A stretch of DNA of 54,333 nt from an uncultured Clostridia bacterium (lineage in GTDB: Bacteria; Bacillota; Clostridia; Christensenellales; UBA3700): contig CALWKO010000007.1 of NCBI GenBank assembly GCA_944381275.1, forward strand, positions 1 to 54,333. Direction: 5' to 3'. A model generated the notes under the pieces. The model ran no database searches, was not told the DNA's origin, and saw only the letters and a list, made by a program, of their open reading frames with translations. Every line of letters starts with the position of its first letter. Position 1 is the stretch's first letter. This document shows positions 1-8,866 of the stretch, one piece after another. A program made the translations under genes and the position numbers.

Positions 1-891
1 TTTGTTTTCTTCCAGCTCCTCGGCGCTTGCCGTGATGGGCTTTCTTGTGATTATCTCAACTTCTCTTTTTTTGCCGCATGTGCAAACGGGTTGGCGCGGA
101 GGACAGATACAGTCGGAATACAAGTAGGCAAACGCCCTTTTAACTATCCTGTCTTCCAGCGAGTGGAAGGTTATCACGCATATCCTTCCCCTCTTTTTCA
201 GCCTGCGCGCCGCGGCGATGACCGTTTCGTACAAGCCGTCAAGTTCCCCGTTGACTTCTATCCTAATCGCTTGAAAGGTGCGCTTGCACAGGCTGCGGCC
301 CTTGTATCTCTCCTTGGGCGGATAGCAGGCTATCACCGTTTCAGCCAAATCGGAAGTGGTCTTGTATGGGTTTTGCACCCTGCGCTTTACGATTGCGGCG
401 GCTATCTTCCTTGAAAGCCTTTCTTCGCCGTATTCGTAAATAACGTCCGCAAGCTGCTTTTCGCCGTAACCGTTGACCACATCCGCAGCGGTGAAGGACT
501 GCTCCTTATCCATGCGCATGTCCAGCGGACCTTCCGCGTTGTAGGACATTCCCCTCTCCGCATTGTCGAGCTGGTAGGAAGAAACGCCCAAGTCGAGCAG
601 TACCCCGTCCACCTCGCCCACGCCCAACTCATCGAGCGTTGCGGTTAAGGTTTTGAAGTCTTTGTGAATGTACGTCACCTTGCCTTCGTACTTGGCAAGT
701 TTTTCTTTTGCCGCCGCCAGAGCTTCTTCGTCTTTGTCGAATCCGATCAGCCTGCCGCAGGTCAATCTTTGCAATATCAAGGAGCTGTGCCCCGCTCCGC
801 CCAGGGTGCCGTCCACGTATATGCCGTTCGGCTTTATGTTCAGCCCTTCGATAGTTTCACGCGCAAGTACGGGTTTATGGACGAATTGCAT
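1..891 (-). CDS. rsmH: 16S rRNA m4C1402 methyltransferase RsmH (3' end outside window)
   Basis: RsmH methylates N4 of C1402 in the 16S rRNA decoding site using S-adenosylmethionine. The reverse strand reads without a stop from an ATG at 891 to the window edge, 297 codons. It begins MQFVHKPVL and has the SAM loop DGTLGGAGHS (residues 27-36), FHSLEDRIVK near residue 255 and the cysteine cluster CICPPRQPVCTCG. The last visible residues match the end of the family (ITRKPI...), so only about a dozen residues are missing. The ATG shares one base with the mraZ stop (TGATG), which suggests translational coupling. Together with mraZ it marks the start of the dcw (division and cell wall) cluster, which would continue leftwards outside the window. 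Confidence 0.95.
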   Translation of the reverse strand, partial: MQFVHKPVLARETIEGLNIKPNGIYVDGTLGGAGHSSLILQRLTCGRLIGFDKDEEALAAAKEKLAKYEGKVTYIHKDFKTLTATLDELGVGEVDGVLLDLGVSSYQLDNAERGMSYNAEGPLDMRMDKEQSFTAADVVNGYGEKQLADVIYEYGEERLSRKIAAAIVKRRVQNPYKTTSDLAETVIACYPPKERYKGRSLCKRTFQAIRIEVNGELDGLYETVIAAARRLKKRGRICVITFHSLEDRIVKRAFAYLYSDCICPPRQPVCTCGKKREVEIITRKPITASAEELEENK

Positions 892-1340
892 CAGAAGATT
901 ATCTCCCCGTTGATCGCAGCGAACTTATCCTTGTAGTAGTAGTCGTACTCTACGCCGGAGATGTTGTCTTCAAAACGCTGAGGGTCCCATAGCTCTATCT
1001 TGTTGCCCATGCCCACAAAGACGACGTCTTTGCCCAAGCCAGCCTTATCCTTTAAATCGGAGCTGAGGGTGAACCTGCCCTGGCTGTCCTCGCTGATGGG
1101 AGAGGTGTGACTCATGATGGCGCGGGCGGCGCTCAATGCGGGAGTGGAGGCGACGGTTATCATGGATTTGAAGTTGCTCATCAGCTCGTTGTATTCTTCT
1201 TCCGTGATAAAGGAGATGCAGCCGCCGGCGGAATACATTGCATAAATCTGCGATGTGACCATTGCGTCGCGGAAGCGCTGGGGTATTCTCATTCTGCCCT
1301 TGTCGTCAACGTGCAGCGAATACTTACCGGTGAACCACAT
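891..1340 (-). CDS. mraZ: Transcriptional regulator MraZ
   Basis: MraZ is the AbrB-fold DNA-binding regulator that heads the dcw cluster and represses its own promoter. The start chosen here, giving 149 residues, begins MWFTGKYSLHVDDKGRMRIP, the usual family opening. It has the Shine-Dalgarno AAAGGAGGG about 8 bases upstream; a start 10 codons earlier is open but has no such site. Two AbrB-like halves are visible, the second around residues 75-120 with SEDSQGRFTLSSDL. It lies directly upstream of rsmH with a one-base overlap and downstream of a consensus promoter. Confidence 0.95.
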   Translation of the reverse strand: MWFTGKYSLHVDDKGRMRIPQRFRDAMVTSQIYAMYSAGGCISFITEEEYNELMSNFKSMITVASTPALSAARAIMSHTSPISEDSQGRFTLSSDLKDKAGLGKDVVFVGMGNKIELWDPQRFEDNISGVEYDYYYKDKFAAINGEIIF

Positions 1341-1369
1341 AACCTTACCCTCCTTTCGTTTGTACTTCA

Positions 1370-1398
1370 ATTATAAGACGGGCAAAAGAGTTTGTCAA
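1370..1398 (-). promoter_or_regulatory. Consensus promoter of mraZ-rsmH
   Basis: On the reverse strand TTGACA (1393-1398), a 17-base spacer and TATAAT (1370-1375) form a perfect sigma-70/sigma-A promoter. It ends about 30 bases before the mraZ start codon. Confidence 0.9.
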
Positions 1399-1404
1399 TA
1401 GAAA

Positions 1405-1420
1405 TTTCCAATTTTTTCCA
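1405..1420 (-). promoter_or_regulatory. Possible MraZ operator boxes
   Basis: Two direct copies of TGGAAA (reverse strand, 1415-1420 and 1405-1410) are spaced exactly 10 bases apart, just upstream of the -35 box. Known MraZ operators are short direct repeats with about one helical turn between them, close to the promoter. Seen: the repeat and its spacing. Inferred: MraZ binding. The box sequence differs from the E. coli TGGG type. Confidence 0.35.
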
Positions 1421-2239
1421 CTAAAAATGAATATTTTTTCATCGAAAAATTTTCGAATCCCACATTTTGTGTAACACATATGTTCGTACACAATTTTTTC
1501 AAAAAATTTTGCGAAAAATCCGCAAAAATGCCGCGAGAAATGCCGGGGAAATTAATCCCTAAATTTTTGTTACTTTTCCACTTTTTCGCCCAAAACTCGT
1601 GAAAATTTTGGGGAAAAGTCGGGTTTTTAGAATGTTATTTTCTGAAATCCCCTTCCCGCGTCTTCACCCCGTTCAGGGAGGAAAAACCACCCCGCTCCAC
1701 CCCGCCGAGGCGGTACGCGAGAGGAGAAAAACTCTATTCAAACATACGTTCAAAAACATATTTTACCATATGTTCGCATTTTTAAAGTTGAATATTTATG
1801 CATAATATTTTGCATTTTATGCCATAAAGCAAAAGCGCCCTGAAGGGCAGATTTACCGCGCATATATTTATAATATAATAAGCTGGCGTCCCATACCTGC
1901 AATGCGCATAAATGCATTTCCCACGCGCCATGCCCGCACACGAACTTTATCATTGCCGCGCATACACGGGCGCACGCAAGGCGCAACGCGATCAGCAAAA
2001 AAATATGCTCCCTTTGTCCCCCGACATGAGGCATGCTCGCTCGGGCGGCGATGTCGAACCGAAACCGACAAATGCAGGAAGGATTGGCAGCCGAACGCCT
2101 CCGGGAACTTTTGCCGCCCTGCTCCGCCAAAGAAAGCCCTTGCCTTTACGCGTGCGCGCATTATAAAATATATGGACAAAACGGAGATACCTCATCGATT
2201 GCGGCGCTACAATCGCGCGCGATATGTACTATATAATAA
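1421..2239. other. Long intergenic stretch without a recognised gene
   Basis: Open frames here are short, overlap on both strands and lack Shine-Dalgarno sites. The left part (1421-1800) is AT-rich with many A and T runs. The right part is GC-rich and rich in GCGC/GCAC words. A small hairpin GCCCTGAAGGGC near 1837 is followed on the reverse strand by a T-rich stretch and could be a weak terminator. I looked for tmRNA, RNase P and 6S RNA landmarks and did not recognise any. Confidence 0.5.
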
Positions 2240-3050
2240 GTAATGTAGATAAGAATACGAGCGGGCGCGAATTGTGTACGCGCGCAAGGCGGGCGCGGAG
2301 TTATATTGTAATGGGCGCGCACGGGCGAATATTGAAATTATAATACACGCGCGCGCGGATATTGATATTTTATTACGCGCGCATGCGCTTATGATAAAAT
2401 ATTGCACGTTTACGCGATATGATATATATTACCCGCACATACGCAATGATATTATCTTACACGTGTGTGTATGTGATATTTGATTATTGCGTGTGCGGAG
2501 AGACATTATAATGCGCGCTTGCGTAGATGAAATTTTCTTGATGCACGCGCGTTGAGTAAATAATTTTACTGCGTATGCGTAATGGTATTATAATGCGCTC
2601 CCCCGCTCTATATAATTTTCTTGGTGCACGCGCGCAACGGAATACTTATTTTTGTGCGCGCGGATACAGTATTAATTCGCCCGCCCCTGCATGGTAGATA
2701 TTATTTTTGCTCGTGCGCGTTGGAGATCAAGTTTTAAGCGTGCGCGCTTGTGATATTTGATCGCCCGCCCCTGCGTGGAATGTATTATCTTTATGTGTGT
2801 GCAAACAAATATTATCTTATCCGCGTGTGCGAATCGATATTATCTTCTTGCGTGCGCATGCTTTGCGGATATTAATTTTTCGTATGCGTATTTGTCTTTT
2901 ATTGCGCGTGCGCCCTGCTCCGTTTATAATAACGGCGCGTGCGTAGCTGTCATTTTATTGCATGCGTGCGAATAAGTTTTTTGATGCGTATGCGCGGAAA
3001 GATATTAAAATACACGCCCGCGGCGATGATAAATAAGCGCGGACATGCGA
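2240..3050. repeat. About 28-bp periodic array of GC-rich Pu-Py cores in AT-rich DNA (array A)
   Basis: Roughly 29 cores of 9-14 bases made of alternating purines and pyrimidines (for example TGTGCGCGCG near 2654, ACGCGCGCATGCGC near 2375, GTGCACGCGCGC near 2624) are separated by AT-rich spacers such as GATATTATCTT. Core-to-core distances that I counted from 2346 onwards run from 22 to 33, mostly 24-31, mean close to 28. Cores are similar in composition but not identical, and many are self-complementary. No open frame has a ribosome site. It fills the space between the phosphoesterase gene and the mraZ promoter region. Confidence 0.7.
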
Positions 3051-3058
3051 AGATGGTA

Positions 3059-3751
3059 TTAAATTTCAGCTATTTGAATTAAAGTGTTGTCGATAAGGTC
3101 GCATGACGTGAGGTAATAAGGGATCCCGTCCTTGCGCACTACCCTTTCCGCCCGCACGTTTTTGCCGTGAAGATGCCCGTAGACCACGGCGTCTGCTTTG
3201 GCGGCGGCGATGAGGCGGGTAAAGTCGCTGTCCTCATAGCGCACGTTGAAGGGGGGATAATGGCACATAACCACTACAAAATCGCCCTCGCGCCGCATTT
3301 TTTGCATGCAGTCCAAGGAGAGGCGCAGACGAATGAGCTCGCGCGCGATCAATTTTTCGTCCTCTTCGTTTTGGGAGAACTGCCAAAGCCTGCTGCCGCA
3401 CACCAGGAGATTGCCCAATCGGATGCAGTCGTTCTGCACGGCAAAGGCGGTGGGCGCCAGCGCCTGCCTGACTTTGGAAAGCGCGCTCCACCAATAATCA
3501 TGGTTGCCGCGAATAAACACCTTTCGCCCGGGGAGCGCGCACACGCGCGCAATATCGGGGGCGGCTTCTTCCAGGTTTATGCCCCATGAGAGATCCCCGG
3601 CGAGCAGGACGACGTCGCCTTCCGAAACCTTGCCCTTCCAATCGGCTTCGATGGCTTCCATATACCCCTGCCAGCTTTCGCCGAAGATGTCCATGGGTTT
3701 GTCCTTAACTCCGCCCGAGAGATGAAGATCGCTTATTGCAAAGACTTTCAT
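3059..3751 (-). CDS. Calcineurin-like metallophosphoesterase
   Basis: The 230-residue product has the complete dimetal phosphoesterase motif set in order: DLH near residue 8, GDLSWG near 52, GNHDYW near 82, the His of CHYPPF near 168 and GHLHG near 194. Substrate cannot be told from sequence; relatives are annotated as Ser/Thr phosphatase-like or YkuE-like enzymes. The start MKVFAISDLH matches the usual family opening. No Shine-Dalgarno is present and the -10 box ends 6 bases before the ATG, so the mRNA is probably leaderless. It stands alone, with the array at 2240-3050 just downstream. Confidence 0.85.
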   Translation of the reverse strand: MKVFAISDLHLSGGVKDKPMDIFGESWQGYMEAIEADWKGKVSEGDVVLLAGDLSWGINLEEAAPDIARVCALPGRKVFIRGNHDYWWSALSKVRQALAPTAFAVQNDCIRLGNLLVCGSRLWQFSQNEEDEKLIARELIRLRLSLDCMQKMRREGDFVVVMCHYPPFNVRYEDSDFTRLIAAAKADAVVYGHLHGKNVRAERVVRKDGIPYYLTSCDLIDNTLIQIAEI

Positions 3752-3757
3752 AATTTT

Positions 3758-3786
3758 ATTATACAAGATACGGCGGATAAGCGCAA
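3758..3786 (-). promoter_or_regulatory. Promoter of the phosphoesterase gene, leaderless geometry
   Basis: Reverse strand: TTGCGC (3781-3786), 17-base spacer, TATAAT (3758-3763), then six bases AAAATT and the ATG at 3751. Transcription would start at or within a base of the start codon. Confidence 0.75.
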
Positions 3787-3965
3787 GTAAAAAGGAGAAT
3801 AAAATGGGCAAAGAATAATGAGTGAGATTTAATCGACAGCCGCCCTAATAATGCATATTTTTATTGCTTATTCTATTTGCAGACATTAATTTTAAACGGA
3901 GTGCAAGTGAATCAAGCACATTTTTTACCCTGTTTTCAATAAATGATATGGTTGAAAAACCGCTG

Positions 3966-4010
3966 CAAAAAATTAAAAAATATTTTGCACGGCATTACTG
4001 CCGTGCAAAA
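3966..4010 (-). terminator. Intrinsic terminator of the Cys-rich protein gene
   Basis: An 8-base stem GCACGGCA/TGCCGTGC (3987-3994 and 3999-4006) with a 4-base loop, flanked by A and T runs. On the reverse strand the hairpin is followed by a long T-rich tract, and it lies 30 bases downstream of the gene ending at 4042. Confidence 0.8.
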
Positions 4011-4041
4011 CGATAGCCGCCCTAGTAATACGCAATTTATA

Positions 4042-4677
4042 TTATTGCGGATATAAAGGCAGCTCGAATACCCCTGCGCACTCCTGGGTGTTGTACTCCT
4101 GGCAAGGGGGTATGTAGCAATATCCGTAAGAAGGCACGAGCAGCTGCACGGGCATAACCACCTTTAATATGACCGTTATGCACGCGGTTACCGTAAAGGT
4201 ATCGGTAACGTCGTCGTATGTGCCCACGGTGGAAACCACGTTCCCCACCGCCTGTACGCTGTAAGGTATCAAGGAAGGCTGCGGGGTGCACATGACCACG
4301 TCCTTGGTGACGACGACCGAGGAAGTGCCCACGCCCTGCCTTCCTGCGGCGTCTGTAAACGTTACTTGGACGGGTATTACTATATTGCACTGCACGCGCG
4401 AACGCCCGGGCAGATCGGGGAGATCGGTTATCACAAGATCCGTTACGGAAGCCCCCGCCCCTTGCGAGCGCGCGGATACAAAGGTATAAGGTTCGGTAAG
4501 CCCCGAAGGCGTAACGCCGGTAAGGGTGAGCTCCACGCTCTCCGTCTGCTGACGGCTCATGCACGCGTCAAGGACTTTATCGACCTGTATGCAAGCTTTT
4601 TCACACAAGCCGCTCAGCCCGTTGCCTCGTATAACGCCGGGGATTTTATCCGATTTGCAGTTATTACAGAATGACAT
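4042..4677 (-). CDS. Conserved Cys-containing protein of unknown function
   Basis: I do not recognise a named family. The 211-residue product starts MSFCNNCKSDKIPGV after the strong site AGGAGG. It has short repeated beta-rich stretches (VELTLTGVTPSG; IVIPVQVTFTDAAG; VTACITVILKVVMPVQLLV) and ends with YGYCYIPPCQEYNTQECAG and FELPLYPQ. Paired cysteines occur at both ends. There is no signal peptide or membrane helix. From memory, similar proteins with the IPPC...ELPLYP tail occur in other Clostridia, where a spore-surface or structural role is conceivable. That role is inference only. It is a single-gene unit with its own terminator. Confidence 0.7.
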   Translation of the reverse strand: MSFCNNCKSDKIPGVIRGNGLSGLCEKACIQVDKVLDACMSRQQTESVELTLTGVTPSGLTEPYTFVSARSQGAGASVTDLVITDLPDLPGRSRVQCNIVIPVQVTFTDAAGRQGVGTSSVVVTKDVVMCTPQPSLIPYSVQAVGNVVSTVGTYDDVTDTFTVTACITVILKVVMPVQLLVPSYGYCYIPPCQEYNTQECAGVFELPLYPQ

Positions 4678-4975
4678 TTCTTTTCCTCCTATTTCAGCCG
4701 ACGCATAAAGCAAAGCGGCTCTTTTCATTCACATATTTATGTTATGGGAGAAAATTTTGTGATAACCGCGAAGCGGCATATTGCTTAACCTCATTGATAT
4801 GATAAATCCGATGATATAATCCTCGCTTCATTATTAAGAAAAATATTGCAAATTATTAGAAAAATATCACTTTTGGGAATATTTAATGCGGATAATGTAA
4901 TAAATTGCAAAGATACAGGATTTGTGCAAAAAATATCAGCTTATGATTTTAATAGATAACCGACCGCGGGGAAAA

Positions 4976-5566
4976 TTATTCCGCCAAATATTTTTCGATA
5001 ACGGCGCAGACGTCCTCTTTGCCCTGCTTATTCAACGAGGAAGTGATTATTATGTTGTCTACGCCCAATTTAAGCACGCTTGCGATCGCGCTCTTCTGCC
5101 TGCCCGCCGCCGCGCGGGAGAGCTTATCCGCCTTGGTGAGCACCACCGCAAAGGGTACGATGTGCGCGGCGAGGAAGCTCACCATCTGCTTGTCCAGCTC
5201 GGAAGGTTCGCGCCTTATGTCCATGAGTACGAGCACGAGTTTAAGGCGGGGCGACGAGGTGAGATAAGTACCCATGAGCGCGTCCCATCTGCGCCGCTCG
5301 TCGTCGGAAAGTTTTACGGCAAAGCCGTATCCGGGCAAGTCCACAAGCATGAACTGCCCGTCGTTTACGGCAAAATAGTTGAGCAGGCGGGTTTTTCCGG
5401 GCGTGGAAGAAGTTTTGGCGAGCCCTTTCCTGCCCGTCAAATAGTTTATGAACGAGGATTTACCCACATTCGATCTTCCCGCCACGGCTATCTCGCCCGC
5501 TCCGAAGTCCTTGATGTTGTCCGGAGTTGCAACGGAAGTGATAAACTTTGCCGTTTTAATCTCCAT
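4976..5566 (-). CDS. engB: Ribosome biogenesis GTPase EngB/YsxC
   Basis: This TRAFAC-class GTPase assists maturation of the large ribosomal subunit. The 196-residue product has the G1 loop GRSNVGKSS (about 30-38), the G2 threonine region SSTPGKT, G3 DLPGYG, G4 TKAD and a G5-like TSS, in normal order and at family length. Its ATG shares one base with the clpX stop (TAATG), so the two are coupled. In many Firmicutes a lon gene lies between clpX and engB; here it is absent. Confidence 0.95.
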   Translation of the reverse strand: MEIKTAKFITSVATPDNIKDFGAGEIAVAGRSNVGKSSFINYLTGRKGLAKTSSTPGKTRLLNYFAVNDGQFMLVDLPGYGFAVKLSDDERRRWDALMGTYLTSSPRLKLVLVLMDIRREPSELDKQMVSFLAAHIVPFAVVLTKADKLSRAAAGRQKSAIASVLKLGVDNIIITSSLNKQGKEDVCAVIEKYLAE

Positions 5567-6783
5567 TATGCGCTCTTATACTCCACTTTGGGCGGTTCAC
5601 TGCCCTCTATGCACGCCTTGGTTATGGTCACGCGCGAGATCTTGTGGTCGGGAGCTTCGTACATGAGGTCGGTCATGACGGTTTCCACTATGGATTTAAG
5701 CCCTCTCGCACCCGTATGCAGCTTGATCGCCTTGTCCGCCACTGCGTAAAGCGCGTCACGCTCGAATTCCAGATCCACGCCGTCGTAACCGAGCAATTTG
5801 CGGTACTGCTTGACGAGCGCGTTTTTGGGTTCCGTCATGATGCGCACGAGCGCGTCCTCGTCCAGCGCGTTCAAGCCGACGATGATGGGCACACGTCCCA
5901 CAAATTCAGGAATAAGTCCGTATTTGATGAGGTCGTCCGGCTGAATATCCTTGATTATGTCGCCGAAGTTGTGCTCATACGGGCGATGCACGTTCGCGCC
6001 GAAGCCCAGCCCGGAGCTGTCCTTACGCTTGTCCACTATCTTGTCGAGTCCCACAAATGCTCCGCCGCAGATGAACAGGATGTTGGTGGTATCGATATTG
6101 ATGCACTCCTGCTGAGGATGCTTTCTGCCGCCCTGAGGGGGTACGCTCGCCACGGTGCTCTCGATTATCTTCAAGAGCGCCTGCTGCACGCCTTCACCGG
6201 ATACGTCGCGAGTGATAGACATATTCTCGCTTTTTCTTGCGATTTTGTCTATCTCGTCGATATAGACGATGCCGAGCTGAGCCTTTTCCACGTCATAATC
6301 CGCCGCTTGGATCAGTTTGAGCAAGATGTTCTCCACGTCGTCGCCCACATAGCCCGCTTCGGTAAGCGTGGTGGCGTCCGCCACGGCAAAGGGCACATTG
6401 AGAATTTTTGCGAGCGTTTTGGCAAGCAGCGTCTTACCGCTGCCGGTGGGGCCCATCATGAGCACGTTGGATTTTTCCAGTTCCACATCGTCGTCGCCGA
6501 TGGAGTTGATGCGCTTATAATGGTTATAAACCGCCACGGAGAGCATCTTTTTCGCGCTCTCCTGCCCTACGATATACTCGTCTAATTTGGCTTTGATCTC
6601 CTGCGGAGTGAGCAATTTGAACTTGGGGGAGGCATTTTGCGCCTGCTCACGCTCCTTTATCAGCGCGTTGCATACATCTATGCAAGATTTGCAGATGTAT
6701 GTGCCGTTGCCGCCGAAAAGCGTGCCCGCTTCACTCTCTTTACGTCCGCAGAAAGAACATCTTATTTCCTTCTTTTCGTCCAC
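5566..6783 (-). CDS. clpX: ClpX, ATP-dependent unfoldase of the ClpXP protease
   Basis: ClpX unfolds tagged proteins and feeds them to ClpP. The product has 405 residues. The N-terminal zinc-binding domain has CSFC and CKSC pairs (residues 9-35). The AAA+ domain has Walker A GPTGSGKT, Walker B YIDEIDKI, the pore loop GYVGD and the sensor-2 region TGARGLKS. The ClpP-docking loop reads LGFG instead of the usual IGF(G). The start is GTG, two bases after the clpP stop, with AGAGG overlapping the clpP end. Operon order is tig, clpP, clpX, engB. Confidence 0.96.
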   Translation of the reverse strand: MDEKKEIRCSFCGRKESEAGTLFGGNGTYICKSCIDVCNALIKEREQAQNASPKFKLLTPQEIKAKLDEYIVGQESAKKMLSVAVYNHYKRINSIGDDDVELEKSNVLMMGPTGSGKTLLAKTLAKILNVPFAVADATTLTEAGYVGDDVENILLKLIQAADYDVEKAQLGIVYIDEIDKIARKSENMSITRDVSGEGVQQALLKIIESTVASVPPQGGRKHPQQECINIDTTNILFICGGAFVGLDKIVDKRKDSSGLGFGANVHRPYEHNFGDIIKDIQPDDLIKYGLIPEFVGRVPIIVGLNALDEDALVRIMTEPKNALVKQYRKLLGYDGVDLEFERDALYAVADKAIKLHTGARGLKSIVETVMTDLMYEAPDHKISRVTITKACIEGSEPPKVEYKSA

Positions 6784-6785
6784 TA

Positions 6786-7382
6786 TTAACCTCTGTTGTA
6801 GTAAATTTTGTCTATCAAGCCGTACTGCAGCGCCTCTTCCGCGGTCATGAAGTTATCCCTGTCCGTGTCCTGATAGACTTTGTCGTAATCCTGACCGGTG
6901 TTGCTTGCCAGGATCTTGGTGAGGCGCTCCTTGGTGTCCTGCAGCAGCTTTGCCCTGATCATGACGTCGGTAGCCTGACCGCTTGCGCCGCCCAGGGGCT
7001 GATGGATCATTATCTCGCTGTTGGGCAGAGAGAAACGCTTGCCCTTGGTGCCGCTGGAGAGCAGGAATGCGCCCATGGAAGCCGCCATGCCTATGCAGAT
7101 GGTGCACACGTCGCACTTGATGTAATTCATGGTATCGTAGATCGCCATGCCTGCCGTCACACTGCCGCCGGGGCTGTTGATATAAAGACTTATGTCCTTG
7201 GTGGCGTCCTTAGCTTCCAAGTAGATGAGCTGCGCCACGATGCTGTTTGCCAGATCGTCGGTTACTTCGCCGGAGAGGAAGATGATCCTGTCTTCCAGCA
7301 GACGGGAGTAGATGTCGTAGGCACGTTCGCCGCGATCGGATTTATCGATAACCGTAGGAATTAAAAAATTCTTGCTGTTCAT
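6786..7382 (-). CDS. clpP: ClpP protease subunit
   Basis: ClpP is the tetradecameric serine protease partner of ClpX. The 198-residue product contains the catalytic Ser in GMAASMGAF, the His in IMIHQPLGG and the Asp in [14 protein letters not shown]. The chosen start [15 protein letters not shown] follows AAGGAGG by 7 bases; an in-frame upstream extension lacks a ribosome site and is not typical. It is followed two bases later by clpX. Confidence 0.96.
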   Translation of the reverse strand: MNSKNFLIPTVIDKSDRGERAYDIYSRLLEDRIIFLSGEVTDDLANSIVAQLIYLEAKDATKDISLYINSPGGSVTAGMAIYDTMNYIKCDVCTICIGMAASMGAFLLSSGTKGKRFSLPNSEIMIHQPLGGASGQATDVMIRAKLLQDTKERLTKILASNTGQDYDKVYQDTDRDNFMTAEEALQYGLIDKIYYNRG

Positions 7383-7406
7383 AGTTTCCTCCTTATAATT
7401 GTATCT

Positions 7407-7440
7407 TATCCCGCCCCGCGATATACGCACAGGCGGGATA
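7407..7440 (-). other. Hairpin between tig and clpP
   Basis: A 9-base perfect stem TATCCCGCC/GGCGGGATA with a 16-base loop lies in the 87-base gap. There is no T run after it on the reverse strand, so it is not a standard terminator. It could be an attenuator or an mRNA-processing or stability hairpin that sets tig and clpP levels apart. The role is inferred. Confidence 0.4.
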
Positions 7441-7469
7441 TTACAATTTTCGTATGTTTATTTGGGTTT

Positions 7470-8756
7470 TTACTTAATGGTGTTGTTCGCCTTTAAGTAT
7501 GCCATCAGCTTCTTGTTGAGGGCTTCATTCTTTACATAGGAAGCGTAATGCTCGTTGAAGTCCTTTTTGATCTCTTCCACGCTCTTGTTCTGCTTTTCCG
7601 CAAGGTCGGCATATACGGCGTCTTCGTCCTCTTGGGTGACTTCGATGCCTGCCGCCTTGATTACTTGCTCGAGTACGAGCCTAGTCTTGACCGTCCTTTC
7701 GGCGGGCTCATGATAGGTCTGCTTGAGCTGCTCTGCGGTTTGACCGGTGTACTTGAAGTAATCTTCTATGTTCAAGCCCTGATACATGAGCCTGTATGCG
7801 AACTCGTTCACCATCTCCTCCGCTTCGTCGTCTATCATGCACTGAGGCACGGTCACTTTGGCATTTTCCACGACGGTGTCGATTATCTTGCGCTCGAGAG
7901 CTGCTTCCGCCGCGTCGTCCTTGCGGGCGGTGATCTTCTTCTTCACGTCCGCCTGATATTCCTTGAATGTGTCGAAGTCGGAGACGTCCTTGGCAAATTC
8001 GTCGTCCAGCTCGGGCAGCTTTTTAACGGTGATGTCCTTTACGGTAACGACAAAAACTGCGTCCTTGCCGGCGAGGTTTTCCGCATGATACTGTTCGGGG
8101 AACTTGACGTTCACGCTCTTGCTCTCGCCCACGTTCATGCCCACAACGCCCTCTTCAAAGCCGGGGATAAAGGTGCCCGAGCCGAGCTCGAGATCGTAAT
8201 CGGCAGCCGTGCCGCCTTCGAATGCAACGCCGTCAACGCTGCCGGCATAGTCTATCTTCACCTTGTCGCCCATTTGAGCGGGACGGTCGGTGACTTGCTC
8301 CCACCAACCGGCGTTTTCACGCGCCTTGTTTATCTCCTCGGAAACCTCTTCCTTGGTGACCTTAACTTTTTCCTTTTGGAACTCGATGCCCGTGTATGCG
8401 CCGAGCGTTACCGTGGGCTTGAGCTGCACTTCGGCGGTGTATTGCAAAGTGCTGTCCGTTATGGCGGTTATGCTAACCTCAGGTCTGTCAACGGGGAAAA
8501 GATCGGTCTCTTTGTCCAAAATCTCGTCGTAGGTCTTGGGCAGGATTATGTCGAGCGCTTCGTCGAAGAAAACCTGGGGACCGTAAAGCCTTTCGATAAA
8601 GGCGCGGGGAGCGTGACCCTTGCGGAAGCCGTCCACCTGATACTTACCCCTCTCCTTGACGTAGGCTTCTTGCAAAGCCGCCTTCCACTGCTCACTGTCC
8701 ACATCCACGGTGAACTTGACGCGATCGTTTTCCAACATTTCCTTGGTATAACTCAT
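7470..8756 (-). CDS. tig: Trigger factor, ribosome-associated chaperone
   Basis: Trigger factor binds nascent chains at ribosomal protein L23. The 428-residue product has the ribosome-docking signature GFRKGHAPR (about 42-50), a PPIase/FKBP domain (about 165-245, beginning GDKVKIDYAG and including GFEEGVVGM) and a helical C-terminal chaperone domain rich in K and E. Length is typical. AAGGAG precedes the ATG. It is the first gene of the operon with clpP, clpX and engB and is divergent from rqcH, so two nascent-chain quality-control genes share one 110-base control region. Confidence 0.96.
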   Translation of the reverse strand: MSYTKEMLENDRVKFTVDVDSEQWKAALQEAYVKERGKYQVDGFRKGHAPRAFIERLYGPQVFFDEALDIILPKTYDEILDKETDLFPVDRPEVSITAITDSTLQYTAEVQLKPTVTLGAYTGIEFQKEKVKVTKEEVSEEINKARENAGWWEQVTDRPAQMGDKVKIDYAGSVDGVAFEGGTAADYDLELGSGTFIPGFEEGVVGMNVGESKSVNVKFPEQYHAENLAGKDAVFVVTVKDITVKKLPELDDEFAKDVSDFDTFKEYQADVKKKITARKDDAAEAALERKIIDTVVENAKVTVPQCMIDDEAEEMVNEFAYRLMYQGLNIEDYFKYTGQTAEQLKQTYHEPAERTVKTRLVLEQVIKAAGIEVTQEDEDAVYADLAEKQNKSVEEIKKDFNEHYASYVKNEALNKKLMAYLKANNTIK

Positions 8757-8793
8757 AAATGTGTTCTCCTTGCTACTTTTTTACAGTAGGATA

Positions 8794-8822
8794 ATTCTAC
8801 CATACAAAGCAAAATATTGCAA
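8794..8822 (-). promoter_or_regulatory. Promoter of tig
   Basis: Reverse strand TTGCAA (8817-8822), 17 bases, TAGAAT (8794-8799). Its -35 box is 9 bases from the -35 box of the divergent rqcH promoter. Confidence 0.65.
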
Positions 8823-8831
8823 TTATTTTTA

Positions 8832-8860
8832 TTGCAAAAAATACATCTTTATTTTATAAT
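8832..8860 (+). promoter_or_regulatory. Promoter of rqcH, leaderless geometry
   Basis: TTGCAA (8832-8837), 17 bases, TATAAT (8855-8860), six bases AGACGT, then the ATG at 8867. There is no room for a Shine-Dalgarno sequence, so the transcript probably begins at the start codon. Confidence 0.75.
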
Positions 8861-8866
8861 AGACGT

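Noticed and set aside
402..632. Reverse-strand open frame inside rsmH
   Set aside because: It is out of frame with rsmH, whose motifs cover this region.
1750..2243. Overlapping open frames on both strands in 1750-2243
   Set aside because: No ribosome sites and Arg/Ala/His-rich composition as expected from GC-rich non-coding DNA.
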